Positions 25,871 through 33,791 of a DNA stretch of 64,000 bases are shown here, piece after piece. The translations under genes and the position numbers were made by a program. Numbering within the stretch: position 1 is the stretch's first letter; every line of letters begins with the position of its first letter. Under the pieces are notes generated by a model. The model worked only from the letters and a program-made list of their open reading frames with translations. It had not been told where the DNA came from and searched no databases. Source of the DNA: Leucobacter komagatae (GTDB lineage: Bacteria > Actinomycetota > Actinomycetes > Actinomycetales > Microbacteriaceae); contig NZ_JXSQ01000002.1 of the NCBI RefSeq assembly GCF_000834055.1, forward strand, positions 62,001-126,000, in the 5' to 3' direction.

Positions 25871-26518
25871 TCACTCGGCGATGAGCCAGCGCGCGATGTC
25901 CGGGAGGACGTCTGTGACGGTCGTCCCAGAGAAGTCGGGCGTAGCCCAGCTGGGCTGGTGGGCCCCGACGAGCGCCGTCGCGTGCCCGCGAGCGGATGCG
26001 GGCTCAAGGTCGTTTTCCCACACATCTCCGACGCTGAGCACGCGCTTGCCTGAGCCGAGGCCGTCGAGCAGGGTCGCCATCCCGGCGGGCTTTCCCGCAT
26101 CCGTGATGATCGTGTCGAAGAGGCCTGCCAAGCCGAGCGTTTCGAGTGCTGTGTCGATCCGGATGTCTGGAGCATTCGTGATGAGTACCCGGTCAGCGTC
26201 CGCTCCCCGGAGAAACGCTTCGAGCCCAGACGGGGCGGCGATCGGGGCGTGCACCGTAGCGAGGAGATCACGGCTCTCGAGGTAGGCGCGAGAAAGCTCA
26301 CGGTCAGTTAAGCCGTACTCGAGTGCGGCCTGACGGACGAGGTCGTAGCCGTCGACGTAACGGCTGAGTTCACCGCTGAGCATGCGTGCTACGTCGCTGA
26401 GCAGATCTTCCCCGGCGCCGGCCGCTGCGGCGACAGCCTGAGCGTAGGCGCGCACTGGCCCGTCGCCAAGCGACACGGTTCCGTCGAAGTCGAAGATCAA
26501 CACTGGGAGAGCGCTCAC
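25871..26518 (-). CDS. HAD-superfamily hydrolase
   Basis: A 215-residue HAD phosphatase-like protein with a helical cap (subfamily I). Motif I is DFDGT near residue 10, motif II ITNA, motif III the Lys in DAGKPAGM, and motif IV GDVWENDLEPA. It lacks the PhnX-type signatures, so it is not an obvious phosphonatase. It is the first gene of a possible operon with phnD-phnC-phnE-phnE-rpiR. A GTG start at 26518 with AAAGG upstream is chosen because longer reading frames run into the divergent trpF promoter. An obvious idea is dephosphorylation of the imported compound; this is unproven. Confidence 0.82.
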   Translation of the reverse strand: MSALPVLIFDFDGTVSLGDGPVRAYAQAVAAAAGAGEDLLSDVARMLSGELSRYVDGYDLVRQAALEYGLTDRELSRAYLESRDLLATVHAPIAAPSGLEAFLRGADADRVLITNAPDIRIDTALETLGLAGLFDTIITDAGKPAGMATLLDGLGSGKRVLSVGDVWENDLEPASARGHATALVGAHQPSWATPDFSGTTVTDVLPDIARWLIAE

Positions 26519-26561
26519 GGTGGCCTTTCGGGTGGGAAACCGCCCACCGGTCGTGGACGCA

Positions 26562-26591
26562 CTGTCCATACTGCGCAGCGGATATGGACAG
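26562..26591. promoter_or_regulatory. 9-bp inverted repeat, candidate operator of the HAD/phn operon
   Basis: CTGTCCATA and TATGGACAG form perfect arms with a 12-bp spacer that itself holds the palindrome CTGCGCAG. It lies 43 bp upstream of the HAD start in the divergent HAD/trpF gap. RpiR at the end of the operon is the obvious candidate binder. Confidence 0.6.
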
Positions 26592-26662
26592 AATGACCCC
26601 GCGCAGTAAACACCCCGTGAACGATTCCTGGCCGCTCGACGGACCCGCACCTCCCCGCCAAG

Positions 26663-26668
26663 TAGAAT
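26663..26668 (+). promoter_or_regulatory. -10 box for leaderless trpF
   Basis: TAGAAT lies 7 nt before the trpF ATG, with no Shine-Dalgarno between. Confidence 0.5.
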
Positions 26669-26675
26669 CGCTGCA

Positions 26676-27287
26676 ATGTACGTGAAGATCTGCGGGCTGC
26701 GTGATCCCGCCACCGCTCGCCACGCCGTCAACGCCGCAGCTGACGCGATAGGCGTCGTCATGAGTGCCCCGAGCCCCCGCCACGCCTCCCCTGAACAGGC
26801 GGCTGCGGTCATCGCCGCGGCCCGCGAGGTGAACCCGGGAGTCGACACCGTACTCGTCGTTCGCGAGATGCCAGCGGTCGAAGCTGCGGAGACGGCCTTG
26901 CAACTCGGCTTTGACGTGCTGCAGCTCCACGGCGGATATACGGCCGAAGACTTCTCCGCAGCGGCAGCGATTCATCACCGAATTTGGCGGGCGGCGAGCC
27001 TCGCAACCGAACCCGGCCTCGTTGCCGGGAGTTATGGGGAGGAGCGTATCCTCGTCGACAGCGCAATTGCTGGTTCAGGCGAGCCGTGGGACCTCGGGCT
27101 CATCGAGACAGCTCAGCTCGGCACCGAGTGGCTGCTCGCCGGCGGGCTCAACCCAGACAACGTCGCAGCAGCGGTGGCAACCGCGCGACCGTGGGGTGTT
27201 GACGTCTCAAGCGGGATCGAATCAGCTCCAGGGGTGAAGGATCTCGATCGAATTTCGCGATTCATCGCAGCCGCGCGCGGCGAGTAA
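26676..27287 (+). CDS. trpF: phosphoribosylanthranilate isomerase TrpF
   Basis: A 203-residue (beta/alpha)8 barrel that isomerises N-(5-phosphoribosyl)anthranilate in tryptophan synthesis. The catalytic Cys6 is in KICGLRD and the catalytic Asp128 in ILVDSAIAGSG. LAGGLNPDNV and VDVSSGIE bind the phosphate. All are canonical, so the enzyme should be active. Many actinobacteria lack a separate TrpF and use PriA instead, so a dedicated gene is of interest. It is convergent with trpD and not in a trp operon in this window. Confidence 0.92.
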   Translation: MYVKICGLRDPATARHAVNAAADAIGVVMSAPSPRHASPEQAAAVIAAAREVNPGVDTVLVVREMPAVEAAETALQLGFDVLQLHGGYTAEDFSAAAAIHHRIWRAASLATEPGLVAGSYGEERILVDSAIAGSGEPWDLGLIETAQLGTEWLLAGGLNPDNVAAAVATARPWGVDVSSGIESAPGVKDLDRISRFIAAARGE

Positions 27288-27320
27288 CGGCTCAGGCCGC
27301 CCCGCCGCGCTGGTCGCGAC

Positions 27321-28385
27321 TTAGCGCGCCCCTGCCGCCTGCGTCGCGTTCACCCACGACTCGAGCTTGGCCTCGGCCGCACCCGAATCGATGACGGACT
27401 CGGCGAGCTCGAACTTCTCACGCAACCGTGACAGGAGAGGTGTCTCCACTGTCTCTGGCCGAGCGGCGATGTCGTAGGCCACGAGCCCCGCAGCCGCGTT
27501 GAGGAGCACGATGTCGCGAACGGGCCCCTTCTCGCCGCCGAGGACACGCCGAACCACGTCTGCATTTTCTTCGGGAGTTCCACCAATAAGCGAAGAAATA
27601 TCAGCACGTGGGATTCCGAGGTCGCGTGGTTCGAGATCGTGCTCGGTCAGTCCCCCGCGGCTCACTTCCCAAATTCGTGAGTGGCCAGTGGTTGTGAGCT
27701 CGTCAAGGCCATCATCGCCGCGGAAGACGAGCGCAGAGGCGCCGCGCAGGCGGAACACGCCGACAAAGATTGGGACTCGGTCAAGATCCGCGACACCGAC
27801 AGCAGACGCCTCCGGCCGCACCGGGTTGCAGAGCGGGCCGAGAAAATTGAACACGGTCGGGATCCCGAGCTCAGCACGCGGCTCAGCTACGTGCTTGAAC
27901 CCCTGCAAGAAGCGCGACGCGTGCACAAAGGCGATGCCAGCCTCATCAAACGAGCGAACGAGCTGTTCTGCATCGAGCTGCAGGTTGATGCCGAGCGAGG
28001 TAAATACGTCGGAGGAACCGGACAGGCTGCTCGCAGCCTTGTTACCGTGCTTCACGACGGGCGTGCCAGCCGCTGCAGCAACAATGGACGCCATCGACGA
28101 AATATTCACCGTTCCGAAGCGGTCTCCCCCCGTTCCCACAATGTCGAGGGACATAATGGGCAGTTTGATTGGCGATGCCTCGTCGAGGATGGCGTCCCTA
28201 AAACCGATTACCTCCTCGACGGAGACGCCCTTCGCCTGCAACGCTACGAGGAAGCCGCCGATCTGCGCGCCACTCGCCTCGCCCGTCATAAAGCGCGCCA
28301 TCGCCCACTCGGCCTGCGAAACACTGAGGTCCTCTCGTGCGAGGAGGGTCGAAAGAATTGCTGGCCAAGTCCGATCTTCAGTCAT
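27321..28385 (-). CDS. trpD: anthranilate phosphoribosyltransferase TrpD
   Basis: A 354-residue enzyme that joins anthranilate to PRPP in tryptophan synthesis. The family motifs are DIVGTGGDRFGTVNISS (PRPP/Mg binding), KHGNKAASSLSGSSD, RTLFNFLGPLCNP-like text (here FNFLGPLCNPVRPEA) and FRGDDGLDELTTTGHSRIWEV. TAGGAT lies 6 nt before the ATG with no Shine-Dalgarno, so the transcript is probably leaderless. It converges with trpF, 33 bp apart, and is divergent from ctaE. Confidence 0.95.
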   Translation of the reverse strand: MTEDRTWPAILSTLLAREDLSVSQAEWAMARFMTGEASGAQIGGFLVALQAKGVSVEEVIGFRDAILDEASPIKLPIMSLDIVGTGGDRFGTVNISSMASIVAAAAGTPVVKHGNKAASSLSGSSDVFTSLGINLQLDAEQLVRSFDEAGIAFVHASRFLQGFKHVAEPRAELGIPTVFNFLGPLCNPVRPEASAVGVADLDRVPIFVGVFRLRGASALVFRGDDGLDELTTTGHSRIWEVSRGGLTEHDLEPRDLGIPRADISSLIGGTPEENADVVRRVLGGEKGPVRDIVLLNAAAGLVAYDIAARPETVETPLLSRLREKFELAESVIDSGAAEAKLESWVNATQAAGAR

Positions 28386-28391
28386 GAGACA

Positions 28392-28397
28392 ATCCTA
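28392..28397 (-). promoter_or_regulatory. -10 box for leaderless trpD
   Basis: TAGGAT on the minus strand is separated from the ATG at 28385 by exactly 6 nt (TGTCTC). Confidence 0.5.
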
Positions 28398-28537
28398 GTG
28401 ACGACACGCCGAACCCCGGGCGAAGTGGTCCATGAAGGTGAGCAAGCGGGGTAGGCTGTAACGGTATTTGGCACAGATTATTCGGCGCGCCGATGATCAG
28501 TGAAAATCCACACCAAACTTTCAGCCATAATGGAAGG

Positions 28538-29167
28538 GTGACAACGACCACTATGAATACCAAGTCAGCCGTGCCCGCGGTGAAGCGACCAAACGGAGTC
28601 GCCGTAGGCACGATCGTGTGGCTCGGCAGCGAGGTCATGTTCTTCGCTGGCCTGTTCGCGATCTACTTCACACTTCGGGCCATGAACCCCGACCTGTGGC
28701 TCGAACAGACCGCCAAGCACAACTTCACCTTTGCGGCGATTAACACGTCCATCCTTGTGCTCTCCTCGTTCACCGCCCAGGCGGGCGTGTTCGCGGCGGA
28801 GCGGATGCAGCCACGCCGCACCGGCTGGAGCCCGATGAAGTGGGGAACCGTTGAATGGTTCTTCCTCACGTTCTTCATGGGAGCCATCTTCGTCGCAGGC
28901 CAGTCGTACGAGTACGCAGTCTTCGTCTCTGAGGGCGTCACGCTCGCCAGCGACCCATACGGCTCTGCGTTCTACCTCACGACAGGCTTCCACGGAATCC
29001 ACGTGACCCTTGGCCTCTTTGCCTTCCTCCTCGTGATCGGCCGCATTTACGCGGTCAAGAACTTCACCCACAAGGAGGAGACGACGGCCGTCGTCGTGTC
29101 GTACTACTGGCACTTCGTCGACATCGTCTGGATCATCCTCTTCTTCATCATCTACGTAATTAAGTAG
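28538..29167 (+). CDS. ctaE: cytochrome c oxidase subunit III CtaE
   Basis: A 209-residue membrane protein with five helices. It has the actinobacterial subunit III pattern [39 protein letters not shown] and [21 protein letters not shown] 28538 is preferred because CATAAT lies 6 nt upstream, the leaderless arrangement; an in-frame ATG at 28493 would extend it by 15 residues and overlap that box. It heads the ctaE-qcrCAB cluster, the usual actinobacterial order, while subunits I, II and IV lie 35-38 kb. Confidence 0.93.
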   Translation: MTTTTMNTKSAVPAVKRPNGVAVGTIVWLGSEVMFFAGLFAIYFTLRAMNPDLWLEQTAKHNFTFAAINTSILVLSSFTAQAGVFAAERMQPRRTGWSPMKWGTVEWFFLTFFMGAIFVAGQSYEYAVFVSEGVTLASDPYGSAFYLTTGFHGIHVTLGLFAFLLVIGRIYAVKNFTHKEETTAVVVSYYWHFVDIVWIILFFIIYVIK

Positions 29168-29187
29168 AGTCAGGAGCAATAGACATC

Positions 29188-29991
29188 ATGGCTCGTGCCA
29201 AGAAGAACTCCGCAAAGACTGGGCGTCGTCACCCACTTGCTACCGCCGCGTTGCTCGCGGTCGGTCTGGTCGTCACCGGTGCTGCATATGCTGGCATCAG
29301 CACAACCTCAGCAACGGCAGAGGTTGACCTCAACTCCCCCGCAGTGATCAAGGACGGCGAAAAGCTGTTCGCGGCCAACTGCGCAACGTGCCACGGCATG
29401 GGAGCAGAGGGAAGCGGAAGCGACGGCCCCTCGCTCATCGGCGTAGGAGCTGCATCCGTGCACTTCCAGGTCGGAACCGGCCGTATGCCGCTCGCCTTCC
29501 AGGGCCCACAGGGCATGGTGAAGCCGAAGCAGTTCACCGAAGAGCAGACGCTCCAGATGGCGGCATACGTCGCTTCTCTCGCCCCAGGGCCGGAGCTTCC
29601 CGATCCGCAGCTGCTCACCGGAGAGGGCGACGCCGCACGCGGCGGCGAGCTCTTCCGCATCAACTGCGCAATGTGCCACAACGTTGCAGGCGCCGGCGGC
29701 GCGCTCACCCAGGGCAAGTGGGCTCCCCCACTGACCGGTGTCGAGCCGACGCACATCTACAACGCGATGGTCACCGGGCCGCAGAACATGCCTGTCTTCA
29801 GCGATGCGAACATCACGCCTGAGCAGAAGGCCGACATCATCACGTACCTCAAGTACATCGAGGACAAGCCAGCCATCGGCGGCTTCTCGCTCGGCTCGAT
29901 CGGTCCGGTTGCTGAGGGCCTGTTCATCTGGGTGATCGGCCTCGGCTCGATCGTCGCACTCACCGTTTGGGTCACCGCGAAGTCAAACTAG
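29188..29991 (+). CDS. qcrC: diheme cytochrome c subunit QcrC of the bcc complex
   Basis: A 267-residue membrane-anchored diheme cytochrome c. An N-terminal helix at about 17-36 is followed by two c-type domains with CATCH (near residue 67) and CAMCH (near 160). The C-terminal helix FIWVIGLGSIVALTVWV anchors it. In actinobacteria this subunit replaces soluble cytochrome c and passes electrons straight from the bcc complex to the aa3 oxidase. AGGAGC precedes the ATG. It lies 20 bp after ctaE. Confidence 0.96.
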   Translation: MARAKKNSAKTGRRHPLATAALLAVGLVVTGAAYAGISTTSATAEVDLNSPAVIKDGEKLFAANCATCHGMGAEGSGSDGPSLIGVGAASVHFQVGTGRMPLAFQGPQGMVKPKQFTEEQTLQMAAYVASLAPGPELPDPQLLTGEGDAARGGELFRINCAMCHNVAGAGGALTQGKWAPPLTGVEPTHIYNAMVTGPQNMPVFSDANITPEQKADIITYLKYIEDKPAIGGFSLGSIGPVAEGLFIWVIGLGSIVALTVWVTAKSN

Positions 29992-30051
29992 TCGGAAACG
30001 ACTGAGTCAGACTCGCACAGCATCTACACTTTTCAGGAATCAAGGAGCAAA

Positions 30052-31140
30052 ATGGCAGAGGAAGCGAAGAGCAGCGGCGGCGACAACGCCGTTGTTGCCG
30101 CCCAGAGCCACGGCGCTGATTTGTCCTCGGCAGGCGCCGCGGTCATCTCGAGTGACGCCGTGCAGAACCCGGGCCTTCCCCCGCACCGCAAGCGTGTGAC
30201 GGAGCTGGATCCGAAGAAGGAAAAGAGCGCGGAACGCGTCGTCTACTCCCTCTTCTATCTCTCAATCGTTGGCAGCCTCGGCTCGGTGCTTGCCTACATG
30301 TTCTTCCCGATCGAGACTGGCGAGGAAGCGGCTATCCGCCTCCACACCATCTTCGTCGGGTCGGGCATGGCCCTCGCACTGCTTGCCCTCGGCATCGGTG
30401 CGGTCCACTGGGGCAAGGCGATCATGTCGGACGTCGAAGCGATCGACATGCGCCACCCAGCGCCAAGCGACGAGCCGACCCGCGAGGCGGCTGCAGAGGT
30501 ATTCAAGGTTGCTGACGAGGAGTCGGGCTTCTCGCGCCGCAGCCTCGTGCGGAACAGCCTCCTCGGCGCACTCATCGCCTTCCCGCTTCCCGGCATCACG
30601 CTGCTGCGCAGCCTCGCTCCCCAGGACATTGATCCTGTAGAGGTGCTTCGCCACACGATGTGGGAGAAGGGCATCCGCCTGGCACGCGACAACGGTGGTC
30701 ACCAGATCGGCGAAGCTATCCGCGCCGCTGACGTCACTATCGGATCCGTGTTCCACGTCGTGCCTGAGAACCTGGCCACGGCTAAGGACGTGCTCAACGA
30801 GAAGGCGAAGGCAATTGTTTTGCTCATCCGTCTCGATGAGAAGGATCTCAAGGAGCGCCCGGAGCGCAAGGACTGGTCGTACAACGGCATCGTTGCGTAC
30901 TCCAAGGTCTGCACGCACGTCGGTTGCCCCGTTGCTCTGAATGAGCAGCACACGCACCACCTGCTCTGCCCGTGCCACCAGTCGCAGTTTGACGTTGCTG
31001 ACGAGGCTAAGGTCATCTTCGGCCCGGCAAAGCGCCCGCTGCCCCAGCTTCCGATCACGGTTGACGCTGATGGCTACCTCATCGCGCGCAGCGACTTCAC
31101 TGAACCTGTTGGTCCGAGCTACTGGGAGCGCCTCAAGTGA
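30052..31140 (+). CDS. qcrA: Rieske iron-sulfur subunit QcrA of the bcc complex
   Basis: A 362-residue Rieske subunit of the actinobacterial type, with three hydrophobic segments in the N-terminal half (two around residues 64-125 and a third near 179-196). The C-terminal Rieske fold has CTHVGCPVA and CPCHQSQFD, giving both Cys and both His ligands. The Fe-S cluster probably depends on the SUF/ErpA proteins encoded elsewhere in this window. AAGGAG precedes the ATG. The 3' end overlaps qcrB by 4 bp. Confidence 0.96.
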   Translation: MAEEAKSSGGDNAVVAAQSHGADLSSAGAAVISSDAVQNPGLPPHRKRVTELDPKKEKSAERVVYSLFYLSIVGSLGSVLAYMFFPIETGEEAAIRLHTIFVGSGMALALLALGIGAVHWGKAIMSDVEAIDMRHPAPSDEPTREAAAEVFKVADEESGFSRRSLVRNSLLGALIAFPLPGITLLRSLAPQDIDPVEVLRHTMWEKGIRLARDNGGHQIGEAIRAADVTIGSVFHVVPENLATAKDVLNEKAKAIVLLIRLDEKDLKERPERKDWSYNGIVAYSKVCTHVGCPVALNEQHTHHLLCPCHQSQFDVADEAKVIFGPAKRPLPQLPITVDADGYLIARSDFTEPVGPSYWERLK

Positions 31141-32750
31141 GCACCGTAACTGAAAAGCCGACTCAGCAGAGCGGTTCAAGCACCTTCACCGCTAAGGCGG
31201 CGAACTACATTGACGAGCGCACGAAGGTTGGCGTTGCCGTCAAGGAATTCGGGCGCAAGGTCTTCCCCGACCACTGGTCGTTCCTCCTCGGCGAGGTCGC
31301 GCTGTACAGCTTTGTCGTGATCCTGCTCTCGGGCACGTTCCTGACGCTGTTCTTCCAGGCAACGATGATCGAGGTCGTCTACGACGGCCCGTACGTTCCG
31401 ATGAAGGGCATCGAGATGTCCGGCGCCATGGCGTCGACTGTCGACCTCTCGTTCTCCGTTCGCGGCGGTCTCCTGATGCGTCAGGTGCACCACTGGGCGG
31501 CGCTGCTGTTCGTTGCCTCCATCGGCCTGCACATGCTCCGCATCTTCTTCACCGGTGCGTTCCGCAAGCCGCGTGAGCTCAACTGGGTTATCGGATTCGT
31601 GCTCTTCATCCTCGCGATGGCAGAGGGCTTCACCGGCTACTCGCTCCCCGACGACGTGCTCTCGGGCAACGGCCTCCGCATCATCGACGGCCTGCTCAAG
31701 TCCTTCCCGGTCGTTGGCACCTGGCTCTCGTTCCTCTTCTTCGGTGGCGAGTTCCCCGGCGTTGACATTGTCGGCCGCCTGTACATGCTCCACATCATGG
31801 TGCTTCCGGCACTCGTGATCCTGTTTGTCGCACTGCACCTCGCGTTCGTGGTCATCCACAAGCACACGCAGTACCCTGGCCCCGGCAAGACCCAGCAGAA
31901 CGTTGTTGGCTACCCGGTACTTCCCGCTTACGCGGCGAAGGCTGGCGGCTTCTTCTTCATCGTCTTCGGTGTCATCGTGCTCATCGCGACATTCTTCGGA
32001 ATTAACGCGGTCTGGATGTACGGGCCTTACGACCCCTCCCCTGTTTCCGCTGGTACTCAGCCTGACTGGTACATCGGCTTTGCCGATGGCATGCTCCGAC
32101 TGATTCCGCCGGGGTGGGAGACTGAGTGGTTCGGCTACACCTGGTCGTGGAACATGCTTGTTCCCGTGATCATCATGGGTGGCTTCATCGTTCTCGTCGC
32201 GATCTACCCCTTCATTGAGGCGTGGGTTACGGGCGACAAGCGCGAGCACCACATCCTTGACCGCCCGCGCAACGCGCCGACCCGTACCGCTATCGGTGCA
32301 GCCGGTGTCACGTTCTACGCGGTCATGTGGGCAGCAGCAAGCTCCGACCTCATGGCGACGCACTTCCAGCTGTCGATCGAAGGCGTTATCCACACGCTGC
32401 AGGCACTGCTCATCCTTGGCCCGATCATCGCCTACTTCCTGGCCAAGCGCATTTGCCTTGCCCTGCAGAAGAAGGACCGGTCGATCGCGCTGCACGGCTA
32501 CGAGTCAGGTCGCATCGTTCGCCTTCCGGGCGGCGAGTACGTCGAGGTGCACAAGCCAGTCAGCGACTACGAGCGCTGGGAGCTTGTCAGCTACCACGAC
32601 TACGCACCTGTCATGCTCCGTCCGAACGACGACGGCCGCATTCCCTTCGGGAAGCGTCTCCGTGCAGGATTCACCCGCTGGTTCTTCGAGGATCGCATCG
32701 TTCCTCCGACCCAGGCTGAGATCGAGCACGGCAAGGAGGAGGGCCACTAA
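31137..32750 (+). CDS. qcrB: cytochrome b subunit QcrB of the bcc complex
   Basis: A 537-residue cytochrome b. Typical text includes LLMRQVHHWAALLFVASIGLHMLRIFF, the heme-ligand helix LHIMVLPALVILFVALHLAFVVIHKH and PDWYIGFADGMLRLIPPGWE. A long hydrophilic C-terminal domain is characteristic of actinobacterial QcrB, the target of bcc inhibitors in mycobacteria. The GTG start overlaps the qcrA stop. A perfect terminator hairpin follows, so ctaE-qcrCAB is one transcription unit. Confidence 0.97.
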   Translation: MSTVTEKPTQQSGSSTFTAKAANYIDERTKVGVAVKEFGRKVFPDHWSFLLGEVALYSFVVILLSGTFLTLFFQATMIEVVYDGPYVPMKGIEMSGAMASTVDLSFSVRGGLLMRQVHHWAALLFVASIGLHMLRIFFTGAFRKPRELNWVIGFVLFILAMAEGFTGYSLPDDVLSGNGLRIIDGLLKSFPVVGTWLSFLFFGGEFPGVDIVGRLYMLHIMVLPALVILFVALHLAFVVIHKHTQYPGPGKTQQNVVGYPVLPAYAAKAGGFFFIVFGVIVLIATFFGINAVWMYGPYDPSPVSAGTQPDWYIGFADGMLRLIPPGWETEWFGYTWSWNMLVPVIIMGGFIVLVAIYPFIEAWVTGDKREHHILDRPRNAPTRTAIGAAGVTFYAVMWAAASSDLMATHFQLSIEGVIHTLQALLILGPIIAYFLAKRICLALQKKDRSIALHGYESGRIVRLPGGEYVEVHKPVSDYERWELVSYHDYAPVMLRPNDDGRIPFGKRLRAGFTRWFFEDRIVPPTQAEIEHGKEEGH

Positions 32751-32771
32751 GCCCCTCTCCCGCTGAGACTG

Positions 32772-32809
32772 AACCCCCTGCCAAGCACATGCTTGGCAGG
32801 GGGTTCTTT
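32772..32809 (+). terminator. rho-independent terminator of the qcr operon
   Basis: A perfect 15-bp stem (AACCCCCTGCCAAGC at 32772-32786 with its complement at 32791-32805) and a 4-nt loop are followed by CTTTCGTT. Confidence 0.88.
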
Positions 32810-33160
32810 CGTTGCTAGACCCTCTACTCCTCCTCCAGGTGAGGTCGCTGCCGCTCCTCCGAGCGCTGGGTTCTCTCTGTCAGCGCGATTCGCCCGCGTC
32901 GCGCCAGATAGTCGACGCGACCGATGCGCTCGAAACCCGCGAGTCTAGAGAAGGGTGGCCTTCGGAGTACTCGGGTACTCAGGATTAGTCGGGTGGGTAT
33001 GGGGCTGCTGACTGCACGTTTCCTTGGCATGTGTGGTTCCCGCGGGCTGCCAGCCGGCAGAAGCCAGAGTGTGTCGGTGTGGGGTTCTCACCTCGGCCAA
33101 CCGCGTTCCGCGGCAGTGAGGGCGCCTCGGACGTCTCAGGGATCCCCACGTCGTACTCCT

Positions 33161-33267
33161 GGCACTGCTTGCTCGGGCACTGCTTGCTCGGGCACTGCTT
33201 GCCCTGGAACGGCTTGCTCTGGAACTGCTTGCTTCGGGCAGTGCTTGCTCCGGGCAGTGCTTACCCG
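33161..33267. repeat. 15/16-bp tandem array (7 units)
   Basis: The unit is GGCACTGCTTGCTCG with variation. Units 1-5 (33161-33235) are 15 bp, the first two identical. Units 6 and 7 (33236-33267) are 16 bp. On the minus strand the 15-bp units read as a Gln-Ala-Val-Pro-Glu/Gly pentapeptide, but the 16-bp units break that frame, so coding is unlikely. Confidence 0.85.
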
Positions 33268-33354
33268 AGACGATGCGGCAGCCCCCGAACGCAAGCCTGG
33301 GGCTTCCTGCCTCCCCCGCCCCAGCTCGATGGATGAACAGGACGCACCCCACCG

Positions 33355-33450
33355 GGCGCTCCCCTGCCGCGTTATTGAGGAAATCTGCAGAACCCATCGC
33401 GCAGACGCTTGCTCGGGTCCTATCTTCTGCAGATCGCAGAGATATCGCCG
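33355..33450. repeat. 96-bp repeated element, copy A
   Basis: Aligned without gaps to 33696-33791 it differs at 11 of 96 positions. Both copies begin GGCGCTCCCCTG and end GATATCGCCG. They contain CTGCAGA motifs twice. There are no terminal inverted repeats, so it is not a typical insertion sequence. In one minus-strand frame it reads ...GPEQASARWVLQISSIT..., nearly the same as copy B. Confidence 0.88.
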
Positions 33451-33507
33451 GCTGGAGGCTATGTCGCCGGCCCTAGGCAGGTCCTGAGGCTGCGCGAGGC
33501 ATTCCCC

Positions 33508-33639
33508 AGATGAACCTCGCTGTGAGCAGAGATGTGCCTCACCGCGAGCAGAGATGTGCCTCACCGCGAGCAGAGATGTGCCTCACCGCGAGCAGAGATG
33601 AGCCTCGCTGCGAGCTGAGATGTGCCTCGCTGTGAGCAG
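33508..33639. repeat. 22-bp tandem array (6 units)
   Basis: Unit AGATGTGCCTCACCGCGAGC-AG occurs exactly at 33530-33551, 33552-33573 and 33574-33595. Variant units flank it at 33508-33529, 33596-33617 and 33618-33639. Units abut with no spacers, so this is not a CRISPR array. The 22-bp period is not a multiple of three, so coding is unlikely. Confidence 0.88.
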
Positions 33640-33695
33640 CGGGCGCCCGTTGGGCGCCCCCTCCGGCGCCTCGGGCGCTCCCTGGGCTCCCCACG

Positions 33696-33791
33696 GGCGC
33701 TCCCCTGTCGCGTTATCGAGGAAATCTGCAGATCGTATCGCGCAGAGGCCCGTTCAGGGCCTATCTTCTGCAGATCGCAGAGATATCGCCG
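33696..33791. repeat. 96-bp repeated element, copy B
   Basis: Second copy of the element at 33355-33450, in the same orientation and the same length, 341 bp to the right. Internal AGGCCC-GTTCA-GGGCCT is a perfect hairpin here but is not conserved in copy A, arguing against a conserved RNA structure at that place. Its minus-strand frame reads GPERASARYDLQISSIT. Confidence 0.88.

Noticed and set aside
30262-31179. Long minus-strand frame opposite qcrA and similar antisense frames
   Set aside because: Shadow of a certain gene caused by codon bias; product is low-complexity and has no family match.
32824-33030. 68-codon minus-strand frame after the qcr terminator
   Set aside because: Arg-rich low-complexity product, no ribosome binding site and no recognisable motif; likely chance in GC-rich DNA.
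33508-33639. CRISPR array
   Set aside because: Units are 22 bp and directly abut with no unique spacers, and no cas genes are near.
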